Below are positions 1-8,801 of a stretch of DNA of 64,000 nucleotides, one piece after another. Origin of the DNA: Anaerotruncus rubiinfantis (GTDB lineage Bacteria; Bacillota; Clostridia; Oscillospirales; Ruminococcaceae); contig NZ_FKLA01000009.1 of NCBI RefSeq assembly GCF_900078395.1, forward strand, positions 2,240,084-2,304,083. The letters are read 5' to 3'. A program made the translations under genes and the position numbers. The notes below the pieces were generated by a model. It worked only from the letters and a program-made list of their open reading frames with translations. It ran no database searches and was not told the DNA's origin. Every line of letters starts with the position of its first letter. The stretch's first letter is position 1.

Positions 1-33
1 TTCATCAAGCAGATCGATCTTACAAAACAACAT
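1..33 (-). CDS. 5' end of an unidentified gene (partial)
   Basis: Only the first eleven codons are inside the window, reading leftward from an ATG at 31-33. A strong Shine-Dalgarno sequence (AAGGAGG, complement of 44-50) lies ten bases upstream, and a plausible promoter precedes it. Eleven residues are too few to name a product. Confidence 0.55.
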   Translation of the reverse strand, partial: MLFCKIDLLDE

Positions 34-65
34 CGATGCCGAACCTCCTTTTTTCTCACAGCAAT

Positions 66-95
66 AGCATAGCAGCAGGCACGAAACGCCTGCAA
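66..95 (-). promoter_or_regulatory. Probable sigma-A promoter for the leftmost partial gene
   Basis: On the minus strand TTGCAG (90-95) and TATGCT (66-71) are separated by 18 bases. A small hairpin (GCAGGC/GCCTGC, 75-93) lies within the spacer. It sits about 35 bases before the partial gene's start codon. Confidence 0.4.
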
Positions 96-154
96 AAAAG
101 CGGGACGCAAACTACACCCGCCGTTTGCCATGCGCATATTATAGCATGGAATGG

Positions 155-188
155 AAAAAAAAGCACGCGGACATGTCCGCGTGCTTTT
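155..188 (-). terminator. Rho-independent terminator after the DUF4340 gene
   Basis: A perfect 12-bp inverted repeat (162-173 with 174-185, core AGCACGCGGACA) is followed on the minus strand by a run of seven T. It lies immediately after the DUF4340 stop codon and closes the four-gene ABC operon. Confidence 0.85.
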
Positions 189-190
189 GC

Positions 191-1591
191 TTATTCCGCC
201 AGGGCCGCCTGACACTTTTCAAGCAGGTCGGTCGCCTGCCTTTCCTCTGTGATGTAACTGCATTCGCCGTTCAGAATCATATAAAGGTCTCCGCTGCCGG
301 TCGGCACAAGTTCCAGCAGATCTGAACCTCGCGACTGGTCGGCATAGGCGATTGTGATGGTCACCGCGGGGTCAAGCGTCGGGTCAATTTCTGCCTTCGG
401 CAGTTTCGGCGGCAGCATGAGCACCTGCCGCACCAGTTCTCCAACCTTTTCCGGGGCGGCCGTTTTTCCGTTGATCGAAACAGCGCCGTGCCCGTTGAGC
501 ACCGTATAGGTCTCTCCGCTCTGAATCTGCATCTGCCGGACCGCCGCGGTTTCAGTCGGCGGGAAGATGCTCTTTCGGGCCAGTTCGACCGTCATCGTGA
601 GCCATGGGATGCTCGACTCGGAAACCGTGTAAACCACCGCACCGCCTTCCACCATGGCATAGCAGGCGCCGTCCGCCGTTTTTGAAGCGATCAGCCGGGT
701 CGTCTTTCCATCGGAGGTTTTCAGCTCCAGCGCGGCCTGCGGTTCGATGAGGCCAAACCCGGAAAGCCGCCCTTCATCCGGACGGATCGCCGCCACTGCC
801 TGCCCCGCAAGGCCAAATACGCCCTTTGCCCAGGAGTCCACATTTGCGGCTGGAAGGACTTCCTCCGCTGGAGAGGTCATCAGCCAGGTGGCTTCCGGTT
901 TTTCCTCCGCTTCCTCGCCGCTGCCGGAGGTATCCGACGGTGCGGAGATGAGCGGCGCGGGCTGGTAGGTAAATGAAAGCGGCGATTCTCTGTTTGCCGG
1001 GTTGGTCAGCGTGACCGATTCAATCTGTATATCCTGTGTCAGCGTCGGGACAATCACTGTCGAGACAAGATCGGCCGCGCCGGTTTCAAAGGCGGACAGG
1101 CTGTCCGGCTCCATGAGGTAAAGTTTACCGTCAACCTCAGCATATTTGCCGAGGCCAGCGGGCGCGTCGCCGCCGACTTTAAGCACCACCGTTTTATCGG
1201 CCAGTACAATCTTCGCCTCTGCCGCGGCCGGGTCGAGCCCAAAATCCGCCAGATTCCCTGTTTCAGCGGAGATTTCCTGTTTTGCGGTAATCGCGGCGCA
1301 CTGGCCGAGAAGCGTGTCGATCGGGGCCTGCGCAAGCGTGATCCCATCGAGCCCCTCGACCTGCATCGTGTCTCCGCTGCGAGTGATGGCCAGCTGGCCT
1401 TTGGCATTGCGCAGTGTAACCGACTGAATATCCGCAGGCTGCGCCGCAAGCAACGTGACCTGCGGGTTGCTGGAAGCTGCCTCAGCTTCCTCATCGCCGT
1501 GCTGGAGCGCAAAGAAGAGCGCGCCGCCCAGACCGGCCAGAACAACCAGGCATATCACCAAAATTGTAACCTGTTTTTTCATTTGCGTCAC
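191..1591 (-). CDS. DUF4340 domain-containing membrane-anchored protein
   Basis: 466 residues. One hydrophobic segment near residues 7-28 gives an N-terminal membrane anchor, and the rest is predicted extracytoplasmic. The long beta-rich body with repeated short hydrophobic strands, last in an ABC ATPase/permease/GldG operon, matches the DUF4340 family, whose members sit with GldG-like proteins. A low-complexity acidic Ser/Glu stretch lies near residues 215-232. The start is uncertain: a GTG at 1591 has a ribosome site at suitable spacing, while an ATG three codons later (1582) is the alternative. The biochemical role of the family is not established; I infer an accessory substrate-handling role for the exporter. 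Confidence 0.8.
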   Translation of the reverse strand: MTQMKKQVTILVICLVVLAGLGGALFFALQHGDEEAEAASSNPQVTLLAAQPADIQSVTLRNAKGQLAITRSGDTMQVEGLDGITLAQAPIDTLLGQCAAITAKQEISAETGNLADFGLDPAAAEAKIVLADKTVVLKVGGDAPAGLGKYAEVDGKLYLMEPDSLSAFETGAADLVSTVIVPTLTQDIQIESVTLTNPANRESPLSFTYQPAPLISAPSDTSGSGEEAEEKPEATWLMTSPAEEVLPAANVDSWAKGVFGLAGQAVAAIRPDEGRLSGFGLIEPQAALELKTSDGKTTRLIASKTADGACYAMVEGGAVVYTVSESSIPWLTMTVELARKSIFPPTETAAVRQMQIQSGETYTVLNGHGAVSINGKTAAPEKVGELVRQVLMLPPKLPKAEIDPTLDPAVTITIAYADQSRGSDLLELVPTGSGDLYMILNGECSYITEERQATDLLEKCQAALAE

Positions 1592-1600
1592 CAGCTTTCC

Positions 1601-3034
1601 TTATCTGCGTCTTCTGCGCAGCCAGATAGAGATGCCGACAATCAATACGGCCAGTGGCAGCACGATCATCAGAAGCGCAGCGTAGATGAGGATCTCAGCC
1701 TGAGTGATCACAATGTTTCCGCCGCCCAGCACCTTCGGCGCGATCGAAATGACATTTTCGCGTTCGGTAAGGGTGTTCACAGCCGAAAGCAGATAATCCG
1801 CGTTTGAAAGCGATCCGCTTTGGAGCAGGGAATTTGTCAACACCAGTTCGGTGCCGAAAACCAGCAGATTGGATTTGGCGGCGTCCTTGGTGTAGGTGGA
1901 CATCACCGCAACCGGAATCGGCTGCCCGCTGGTTGTGATCTCATCCATCGACTGCGCATCGACCGGGGCAATACCCGCTGACTGCGCATAGGAAAGCAGC
2001 GTCTTTGTCTTGTAGCCCATCGACTCGGAGAAAAGAAGCTCCATCGGACGGGAGAATGGCACGGTCATCGGGATCTTGGTATTCGACATCATCCCGGTGA
2101 GGGTGGTATCGGTGAAGTCCGCGATTCCAAAAAACGGGTTCTGGCTGATGACACGGTTGGGGTTTGTCTCAATGACCGAGCCGTCCCCAACCTTGATTCC
2201 CCATTTGGCAAGCCAGGCTTCCAGGTTCGGAAGCGACCCCTGACGGGTGGAGGCAAAATAGAGGAAATTCTTCCCGTACGCGCCGCCGTTTTCCATGAAC
2301 GCGTCAAGCTTTTTGGCTTCCTCCTCCATGATGTCGCGGGAAGGCGCGACCATCATCAGGATCGCCGCGTCGGACGGCAGCTCGTCGGTCAGAAGCGACG
2401 CTGAGGAAACGTCGTAGCCGTTCTTCGCCAGCAGTTCCTGGAACGCGCCGCTGTCCGACTCCTCATGTCCGGAAAGGATCACTGCTTTGACCTTTTCGTC
2501 GCTCGCCACATTCATGATTGCGCTGGTCATCGCCTGTTCGGCGTTCGAGGAAGTGATACTGCCTCCGTACCAGTTCTGTTCGACATTGAAAATGTCGTTG
2601 GCGGTGAGCTTCTGGATGTTGTCTCCGCACTGCACGAGGATATCGTTCACCTGCAGCCCCAGATCCGGATACTGCGCCGCATAGGTCGGATTGGCAAGGA
2701 TATCAACATATTTAATATGGATATTCTTGGAATACTGCGCGTACTGCTTGAGCACCGCCAAAGCCTGCACATAGTATTCACCGCTGTTTCCAAAATTGCT
2801 TTCAGAGTTCATCACGGTCACGTCGATGGTTTTATCCAGGCCGCCCAGATAATCGACCGATTCCTGAGAAAGCTGGAAAACCTTGCTGGAGGTCAAATCG
2901 AGTTTTACCGGGTATTTTTCGGTCGCAACAATCGCAACCACATTGATCAGGATCAGGCATGCCACAACAATCAGCGTAATTGCGGAGGAAAGGATCCCCG
3001 TCTTCTTTTGAATCGTCAAAGGTTTCTTACTCAT
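1601..3034 (-). CDS. GldG-family ABC-associated auxiliary protein
   Basis: 477 residues. An N-terminal transmembrane helix is near residues 17-36, followed by a large extracytoplasmic region starting with a KLDLTSSKVFQLS-like segment typical of the GldG/DUF4350-like ABC transport family, and a C-terminal transmembrane helix (about 448-470) ending in basic RRRRR. Start ATG at 3034 follows GGGAGG. It lies between the permease and the DUF4340 gene. In Bacteroidetes GldG acts with GldA/GldF in gliding; in Clostridia the function is unknown and probably export of an envelope component. Family assignment is firm, the substrate is not known. Confidence 0.85.
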   Translation of the reverse strand: MSKKPLTIQKKTGILSSAITLIVVACLILINVVAIVATEKYPVKLDLTSSKVFQLSQESVDYLGGLDKTIDVTVMNSESNFGNSGEYYVQALAVLKQYAQYSKNIHIKYVDILANPTYAAQYPDLGLQVNDILVQCGDNIQKLTANDIFNVEQNWYGGSITSSNAEQAMTSAIMNVASDEKVKAVILSGHEESDSGAFQELLAKNGYDVSSASLLTDELPSDAAILMMVAPSRDIMEEEAKKLDAFMENGGAYGKNFLYFASTRQGSLPNLEAWLAKWGIKVGDGSVIETNPNRVISQNPFFGIADFTDTTLTGMMSNTKIPMTVPFSRPMELLFSESMGYKTKTLLSYAQSAGIAPVDAQSMDEITTSGQPIPVAVMSTYTKDAAKSNLLVFGTELVLTNSLLQSGSLSNADYLLSAVNTLTERENVISIAPKVLGGGNIVITQAEILIYAALLMIVLPLAVLIVGISIWLRRRRR

Positions 3035-3050
3035 TTTTCATTCCCTCCCA

Positions 3051-3755
3051 TCAGCTCCAGCGGCGTTTTTCCAAAACGCGCACTGTCAGGAAACAGAACA
3101 ACACCGCGATCGAAAGGAAGAACAGGATATCCGCGATATTGAGAATACCGGATGTGAAGTCCTTATAGTGGACATAGAAGGACAGGGAATCGAAAATCTT
3201 CTGCGCGGCGGGGTTCCCTGTCATCTGGCCGATCGAATCGATCATCATAAAGAGCATGCCGGTTCCCATGCCGCCGACCGCCGCGATGATCTGGCTTTCG
3301 GTCAGGGAAGAGATGAACATCCCGAGCGCGCACAGCGCCATGCCGAGCAGCAGCATACCGATGAAATGCCCGAAAAATACCGGGTAATCGACCGGGCCCT
3401 TGGTCCCCACGATGACAAGGTAGATGAGCGTCACCGCCTGCGCGGCCAGGAACATGGTCACCGAGGCCAGGTATTTTCCCAGCACGATAGAAGTCAGACT
3501 CACTGGCGCGGTGAGCAGCGCCTGATCGGTCTTATAGCGTTTTTCCTCGCTGAACATGCGCATGGTGAGCAGCGGGGTGATAAAGATCACAAAGGTGAAC
3601 AACGCCGAAAACATGTAGCTGAAATCGGCCGACGCGCCGTATAGGTGGTAGCCAAAGAAATAATAGCCGGCGATTGCATAGAAGATCGCCAGAAAAACAA
3701 AACCGATCGGTGTGATCAGATAAGAACGCAGCTCGCGCTTATAAATCGCAGTCAT
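3051..3755 (-). CDS. ABC-2 type transporter permease (GldF-like)
   Basis: 234 residues with six hydrophobic segments, starting MTAIYKRELRSYLITPIGF, a typical ABC-2 permease opening. The segment TMRMFSEEKRYKTDQALLTAPVS is the usual cytoplasmic coupling region before TM3. The start codon overlaps the stop of the ATPase gene (ATGA at 3752-3755), which points to translational coupling. With the ATPase, GldG-like and DUF4340 proteins it forms one transport operon. Confidence 0.88.
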   Translation of the reverse strand: MTAIYKRELRSYLITPIGFVFLAIFYAIAGYYFFGYHLYGASADFSYMFSALFTFVIFITPLLTMRMFSEEKRYKTDQALLTAPVSLTSIVLGKYLASVTMFLAAQAVTLIYLVIVGTKGPVDYPVFFGHFIGMLLLGMALCALGMFISSLTESQIIAAVGGMGTGMLFMMIDSIGQMTGNPAAQKIFDSLSFYVHYKDFTSGILNIADILFFLSIAVLFCFLTVRVLEKRRWS

Positions 3756-4795
3756 TTTGTTTTTGCTCCTTCCTGAGTCTCATCGGTTTCGGCGGCAGGG
3801 GATTCCTGCGCTTTTGCCGCTTGCGGCGCATCCTGTGCCTTCGCCGCTTCCGGCTCCGCCGGGACATAGCCTTCCTTGGTCAACTTCAGGAAAGCGTCCT
3901 CAAGGGTGACATGCTTGTAGCTCAGTTCCATCAGCGGGATTTTGTGTTCCGCCATCAGGAAGAACACTTCCTTGCGGACATCTTCCCCGCCCGCGTCTAC
4001 AAAGTAGTGATGTACGCCCGGCTCGGTCACTTCCCCCGCCTCCACCGCTGAAACCTGCGGGATGGATTTGAGAAGCTTCTTGATTTCACCCGGTTCGCCC
4101 GGCGCCTGAAGGATCAGCCGGTGATCCTTCGCCTGTGCCGCAGTGAGGTTGTCCGGCGTATCGTCAGCCACGATTTTACCCTTGTTTATGATAATGATGC
4201 GTCCGCAGACCGCCTGGATTTCCGGCAGGATGTGCGAAGAAAGAATGACGGTGCGGGTTTTCGCAAGTTTTGTGATCAGGTTTCGGATCTCGATGATCTG
4301 TTTCGGGTCGAGCCCGACGGTGGGCTCGTCCAAGATCAGAATGGGCGGATTGCCAATGAGCGCGCAGCCAAGACCCACACGCTGGCGGTAACCTTTGGAA
4401 AGATTTTTGACAAGGCGGTCCTTCACATCCGAGATCTTCACAAGGTCGCAGATTTCATTCAAATGCCGGTCACGGTCAAGTTTGACCCGTTTGAGCTCAT
4501 AGGCAAAACGCAGGCTTTCCCAGACGGTCATATCCTGATAAAGCGGTGGGATTTCCGGCAGGTAGCCGATCCTTTCCTTCACCTTGACGGGGTTTTGCAT
4601 CACGTCGTACCCATCCACCGTGACAGTACCGTCGGTGGCGGAAAGATAGCCGGTGATGATGTTCATCGTGGTGGATTTGCCGGCGCCGTTGGTGCCGAGA
4701 AATCCAACGATCTCCCCTTGGTTCACCTTGAAGCTGATATTGTCTACTGCTGTTTTGTTTCCATAACATTTCGTGATACCGGAAACCTCAAGCAT
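3752..4795 (-). CDS. ABC transporter ATP-binding protein (GldA/CcmA-like)
   Basis: 347 residues. Walker A (GTNGAGKSTT, about 36-45), signature LSKGYRQR, Walker B ILILDEPTVGLD and the switch His region SSHILPE are all intact. A C-terminal accessory region (about 215-310) is followed by an alanine/glutamate-rich tail of about 35 residues. It is the first gene of the exporter operon, with GGAGG upstream of the ATG. It energises the downstream ABC-2 permease; the substrate cannot be read from sequence. Confidence 0.9.
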   Translation of the reverse strand: MLEVSGITKCYGNKTAVDNISFKVNQGEIVGFLGTNGAGKSTTMNIITGYLSATDGTVTVDGYDVMQNPVKVKERIGYLPEIPPLYQDMTVWESLRFAYELKRVKLDRDRHLNEICDLVKISDVKDRLVKNLSKGYRQRVGLGCALIGNPPILILDEPTVGLDPKQIIEIRNLITKLAKTRTVILSSHILPEIQAVCGRIIIINKGKIVADDTPDNLTAAQAKDHRLILQAPGEPGEIKKLLKSIPQVSAVEAGEVTEPGVHHYFVDAGGEDVRKEVFFLMAEHKIPLMELSYKHVTLEDAFLKLTKEGYVPAEPEAAKAQDAPQAAKAQESPAAETDETQEGAKTK

Positions 4796-5015
4796 GTTTT
4801 TTCCTCCTTCTTGATTGGCATAGATTTCGCATGCAGGAAACGCCTTTTCAATTTCGCATGATTCCTATACGATTTTATAACAGCAGATCGTCTAATTCTT
4901 AAAGAGACCGTGAACATTTTGCAATATATTTTTGATGGCTGCCATAAAACCCATAAAAACGGACACTTTTTATATTCTAGCTGATTTTTGACAAAATTAC
5001 AAACATTTCTTTCAT

Positions 5016-5044
5016 TTGCGGCACAGAAAAATCCGTGGTATGAT
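5016..5044 (+). promoter_or_regulatory. Probable promoter for yaaA
   Basis: TTGCGG (5016-5021) and TATGAT (5039-5044) are separated by 17 bases. The -10 box ends 33 bases before the yaaA ATG at 5078. Confidence 0.6.
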
Positions 5045-5077
5045 ATTCTAAAACATTCCGGCAAAGGAGCGTTCTTC

Positions 5078-5821
5078 ATGATCGCCATCATTTCCCCCGC
5101 CAAAAATATGCGCGCATCCGCCCTTCCCGGACTCGTTCCGGACCGGCCTGGCCGCCTTGCCCAGACAAAACGGCTGGCCGGGATTTTAAAGGAGCTTTCC
5201 CCCTGGCAGCTTGAAAGCCTGATGAAAATAAATCCGGAGCTGGCGCTCGGGGCCTTTGACGCCTTCCAAGCGTTCGATCCCGCCAAACCCGGTTTTCCGG
5301 CGCTGCTCTCCTATGACGGACTGCAGTATAAAAATTTGCAGGCGGAAGATTTTTCACCTGCAGATTTCTCCTTCGCGGACGAACACCTGCGGATCGTCAG
5401 CGCCTTTTATGGGCTGCTGCGCCCTTCCGACGGCATCCAGCCTTACCGCCTCGAATTGCAGTGCAGGTTAAAGGTCGATGGAAAAAACCTCTATGCTTTC
5501 TGGGGCGATGCGCTTTACCGGGAGCTGTTCGCCGCGGGAAACCCGGTCGTCAATCTCGCCTCGGCGGAATATGCGAAGGTGATCCGCTCCCATCTCACCC
5601 CCGCGGACCCGTTCATCACTGTAAACTTCCTGGTTCGTAAGCGTCAAAAGTTAACCTGCCTGCCGACCTTTGCAAAGATGGCCCGCGGACGCATGGCGCG
5701 GATGATCGTGAAGGAACGGCTGACGAAACCGCAGCAGCTCCGCAGCTTTCACTGGGACGGGTTTTCCTTCGCGGAAAACCTCTCGGACGATTTTACATAC
5801 ACCTTTGTGCGTGAAGCATAA
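5078..5821 (+). CDS. yaaA: Peroxide stress protein YaaA (DUF328/UPF0246)
   Basis: 247 residues from ATG 5078, chosen because AAAGGAG lies eight bases upstream and the protein then begins MIAIISPAKNM, the invariant YaaA opening. Family landmarks include LLSYDGLQYKNL, FYGLLRPSDGIQPYRLEL and a C-terminal FAKMARGRMARMIV segment. In E. coli YaaA limits free iron and protects DNA from hydrogen peroxide; the same role is inferred here. It is monocistronic, with its own promoter and a shared terminator. Confidence 0.93.
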   Translation: MIAIISPAKNMRASALPGLVPDRPGRLAQTKRLAGILKELSPWQLESLMKINPELALGAFDAFQAFDPAKPGFPALLSYDGLQYKNLQAEDFSPADFSFADEHLRIVSAFYGLLRPSDGIQPYRLELQCRLKVDGKNLYAFWGDALYRELFAAGNPVVNLASAEYAKVIRSHLTPADPFITVNFLVRKRQKLTCLPTFAKMARGRMARMIVKERLTKPQQLRSFHWDGFSFAENLSDDFTYTFVREA

Positions 5822-5853
5822 AAGCAGTCCGCGAATTCGCGGACTGCTTTTTT
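5821..5853. terminator. Bidirectional terminator between yaaA and the polyamine cluster
   Basis: The inverted repeat AAAGCAGTCCGCGAA/TTCGCGGACTGCTTT is flanked by A and T runs, so it can stop transcription from both convergent units. Confidence 0.85.
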
Positions 5854-5867
5854 CTGCCATTTCCTTA

Positions 5868-6212
5868 TTACTGGATGGGCTCATAGTCGATTTCGGAAAC
5901 GGTATCAGTCACTTCCAGCTTCATAATGACCGGCCGCAGCCCGTCGTTGCAGCTGCAGATGGCCACGCCTGGCTTGCGGATCCAATCCCCATAATAGAAA
6001 AGGCCGTCCCCCGCGCCGTGTGCCAGCGCGAACACATACTGGTAGACCGCCTTCCACGCCTCGTCGCAGAAGCCCTCCGGCTTCGCATAGTCCGCGTAAA
6101 AGACCTGTCCCGCTTTCATCATCGGGCAGGCGCCAAGGCCTTCGGCGCCGTATTCCTGCGCGAGCTCCTTGTCGAGCGTGGTCTTTAAGATTGTGATCTT
6201 TACTTTTTTCAT
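5868..6212 (-). CDS. TIGR04076 family protein
   Basis: 114 residues beginning MKKVKITILKTTLDKELAQEYG. The body contains CPMMKAGQVF, GFCDEAWKAVYQYVFALAHG and a C-terminal CSCNDGLRPVIMKLE segment, the pattern of the small Cys-containing TIGR04076 family. The ATG at 6212 is chosen over upstream in-frame starts because it follows a purine-rich GGAGGG site and avoids overlap with nspC. It is the last gene of the polyamine cluster, 22 bases after nspC. The family has no established function; conserved cysteines suggest metal binding or redox activity, but that is inference. Confidence 0.8.
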   Translation of the reverse strand: MKKVKITILKTTLDKELAQEYGAEGLGACPMMKAGQVFYADYAKPEGFCDEAWKAVYQYVFALAHGAGDGLFYYGDWIRKPGVAICSCNDGLRPVIMKLEVTDTVSEIDYEPIQ

Positions 6213-6234
6213 TTCTTTGGCCCTCCCTCCGCTC

Positions 6235-7368
6235 TTATGAAAGGCGCGTCCGGAAATCCTCATAGCCGAATTTCTTCTGGAGTTCCAGCCGTCCGTCCGT
6301 CCGCCGCACCGCAATGGCCGGCAGGCGCATGCCGTTAAAGGTGTTGTTCTTGACCATCGAATAGATCGCCATGTCCCCGAACACAAGCCGGTCGCCCACC
6401 GCGAGCGGCCGGTCGAACGAATAGTCCCCGATCACGTCGCCCGCAAGGCAGGTCGGCCCGCCCAGCCGGCAGGTGTACGGTTTCTCCCCGGCCTCGCCCG
6501 CGCCGAACAGCGGCGGGCGGTAGGGCATCTCGATCACATCCGGCATGTGGCAGGCCGCCGAAGCGTCCAGGATTGCGATGTCAATCCCATTGTGGAGGAC
6601 GTCCTGCACCTCGGTGACGAGGAATCCCGCGTTCAGCGCGACCGCCTCGCCCGGTTCGAGGTAGACCGTGAGGCCGTATTTTTCCCGCATGCGTTCGATG
6701 CAGGCGCAGAGCCGGTCAAGGCCGTAGCCCGGCCGGGTGATGTGGTGCCCGCCACCAAAGTTGATCCACTGCATGCCCGGCAGAAATTCCCCGAACTGCC
6801 GTTCGACCGCGTCGAGCGTCGCTTCGAGTGCGTCGGAATCCTGCTCGCAGAGGGTGTGGAAGTGAAGCCCCGAAATCCCATCGAGCAGGTCGGGGCAAAA
6901 GTTTTCCCGCGTCACGCCGAGCCGCGAACCGGGCGAACAGGGGTCGTAGATCGCGTGGTCCTGGGTGGAGCATTCCGGATTCACCCGGATGCCGCATTTT
7001 CGCCCGGCCGCGAGCGCCTTTTGCCGGAAGCGTCCCCACTGGGAGAAGGAATTGAACACCACATGGTCGCAGAGCGAGAGAATCTCATCAAATTCCGCTT
7101 CCTTGTAGGCGGGCGAAAAGATGTGGGTCTCCCCGCCCATCTCGTCGTGGCCAAGCTTCGCCTCATAAAGGCCGCTTGCCGCAGTGCCCGCGAGATACCG
7201 CCCGACGAGCGGGTAGAGCGCGAACATCGAGAAGGCCTTCTGCGCAAGCAGGATCCTGCATCCGGTGCGGTCGGAAACCGACTTTAGGATCTCCAGATTT
7301 TTTAAAATCAGCGCCTCGTCCACCACATAACACGGGGTGGGAAGCGCGCCGAAATCCTGCCGCGCCAT
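6235..7368 (-). CDS. nspC: Carboxynorspermidine decarboxylase
   Basis: 377 residues. PLP-dependent fold-III decarboxylase that removes CO2 from carboxyspermidine or carboxynorspermidine to give the triamine. The PLP lysine is in LLAQKAFSMF near residue 40; further landmarks are GLHFHTLCEQ, NFGGGHHITRPGY, EPGEAVALNAGF and GPTCLAGD. The start ATG (7368) overlaps the upstream dehydrogenase stop in a TGATG junction, indicating coupled translation. It completes the aspartate-semialdehyde-dependent route to spermidine together with the preceding gene. Confidence 0.93.
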   Translation of the reverse strand: MARQDFGALPTPCYVVDEALILKNLEILKSVSDRTGCRILLAQKAFSMFALYPLVGRYLAGTAASGLYEAKLGHDEMGGETHIFSPAYKEAEFDEILSLCDHVVFNSFSQWGRFRQKALAAGRKCGIRVNPECSTQDHAIYDPCSPGSRLGVTRENFCPDLLDGISGLHFHTLCEQDSDALEATLDAVERQFGEFLPGMQWINFGGGHHITRPGYGLDRLCACIERMREKYGLTVYLEPGEAVALNAGFLVTEVQDVLHNGIDIAILDASAACHMPDVIEMPYRPPLFGAGEAGEKPYTCRLGGPTCLAGDVIGDYSFDRPLAVGDRLVFGDMAIYSMVKNNTFNGMRLPAIAVRRTDGRLELQKKFGYEDFRTRLS

Positions 7369-8570
7369 CAGTCTACCAGATCCGGTGAGAAGCTCTCCTG
7401 CCACGGCAGGCCCCACCGATTGAGCGCGTCCATGAACGGGTCGGGATCGAACTGTTCAATGTTGAAGACGCCCGGGCCTTTCCATGCGCCGCTCATCAGC
7501 ATCGCGGCGCCGATCATCGCGGGCACGCCGGTCGTGTAGGAAATTGCCTGCGAACCAACTTCGCGGTAGCATTCCTGATGGTCGCATACATTATATAAAT
7601 AGTAGGTCTTGTCCTTGCCGTCCTTTTTGCCGCGGAAGATGCAGCCGATGTTCGTCTTGCCGACCGTGCGCGGGCCAAGCGAAGCCGGGTCGGGCAGCAC
7701 CGCTTTGAGGAACTGGAGCGGCACAATCTGCTTGCCCTCGAATTCGATCGGCTCAATCGAGGTCATCCCGACGTTTTCGAGACATTTGAGATGGGTCAGG
7801 TAGCTCTGTCCAAAGGTCATGAAGAAACGGATGCGTTTAATGCCCTTGATGTTCAGTGCGAGGGATTCGAGTTCCTCATGGTGCAGCAGGTACATGTCCT
7901 TGGGGCCAATCTCCGGGAAATCGTAGACCCGTTTGATCTGCATCGGTTCGGTTTCGACCCAGCGGCCGTCCTCCCAGTAGCTGCCGTTGGCAGAGACCTC
8001 GCGGATGTTGATTTCGGGGTTGAAGTTGGTGGCGAACGGATAGCCGTGGTCCCCCCCGTTGCAGTCCAGGATATCGATGTAGTTGATCTCGTCGAAGTGA
8101 TGCTTCATCGCGTAGGCGGAGAACACGCCGGTCACGCCGGGATCGAAGCCGCTGCCGAGCAGCGCGGTGATTCCGGCCTCCTTGAACTTTTCCTGATAAG
8201 CCCACTGCCATTTGTATTCAAATTTCGCGGTGTCGAGCGGCTCGTAGTTGGCGGTGTCCATGTAGTTCACCTTGCAGGCAAGGCAGGCGTCCATGATCGT
8301 CAGGTCCTGATACGGCAGGGCGAGGTTCATAACGATATCCGGCTTCTCACGTTCGATGAGCGCGACAAGTTCGTCCACCTTGTCCGCGTCGACCTGCGCG
8401 GTGGTGATCTTCGTTTTGGTGGCGCCTTCGAGTTTTTCCTTGAGCGCGTCGCACTTCGACTTGGTGCGCGACGCGATGCAGATTTCGGTGAACACTTCCG
8501 AATTCTGGCAACATTTATGGATGGCGACGCCCGCGACGCCGCCGCAGCCGATAATCAATGCTTTTCCCAT
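7368..8570 (-). CDS. Carboxy(nor)spermidine dehydrogenase (saccharopine dehydrogenase family)
   Basis: 400 residues from ATG 8570, supported by AGGAGG eight bases upstream. N-terminal Rossmann motif IGCGGVAGVAIH binds NADPH. Saccharopine-dehydrogenase-like landmarks include LALPYQDLTIMDACL and GSGFDPGVTGVF. Its neighbour nspC identifies it as the enzyme that reductively condenses a diamine with aspartate beta-semialdehyde, rather than a lysine-pathway enzyme. Known gut homologues act on putrescine to make carboxyspermidine. Substrate preference (putrescine versus diaminopropane) is not readable from sequence, but SpeA/SpeB next door favour putrescine. Confidence 0.9.
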   Translation of the reverse strand: MGKALIIGCGGVAGVAIHKCCQNSEVFTEICIASRTKSKCDALKEKLEGATKTKITTAQVDADKVDELVALIEREKPDIVMNLALPYQDLTIMDACLACKVNYMDTANYEPLDTAKFEYKWQWAYQEKFKEAGITALLGSGFDPGVTGVFSAYAMKHHFDEINYIDILDCNGGDHGYPFATNFNPEINIREVSANGSYWEDGRWVETEPMQIKRVYDFPEIGPKDMYLLHHEELESLALNIKGIKRIRFFMTFGQSYLTHLKCLENVGMTSIEPIEFEGKQIVPLQFLKAVLPDPASLGPRTVGKTNIGCIFRGKKDGKDKTYYLYNVCDHQECYREVGSQAISYTTGVPAMIGAAMLMSGAWKGPGVFNIEQFDPDPFMDALNRWGLPWQESFSPDLVD

Positions 8571-8585
8571 TTGTAATTCCTCCTG

Positions 8586-8801
8586 TATTTTAATTGTTGT
8601 GCGGTATAGCAGCCCTTCTTTCTTTTTCACTTGCAAAAAGAAAGAAGCAAAGTAAAATGCGCTGGAAAGTGCGCTGCGGCGCAAGCCTTGGGGCTCTGCC
8701 CCAAACCCCGCGAACTTTTGAAAAAGTTCGATCAAAACTTTTTCACAAAACAGCGAAGCAGAACCGGCGTTTTTTGCGGCGCTTTCTTTCAGGAAAGCGC
8801 C
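8586..8801. repeat. Intergenic low-complexity/repeat-like segment between speB and the dehydrogenase
   Basis: Roughly 200 noncoding bases split the polyamine genes. It contains GGGGCTCTGCCCC and GAACTTTTGAAAAAGTTC, both self-complementary. A perfect 9-bp stem (GGCGCTTTC, 8778-8786, with 8793-8801) overlaps the end of speB. The composition resembles the dispersed intergenic repeats common in Oscillospiraceae genomes. No convincing gene lies here. Confidence 0.5.
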
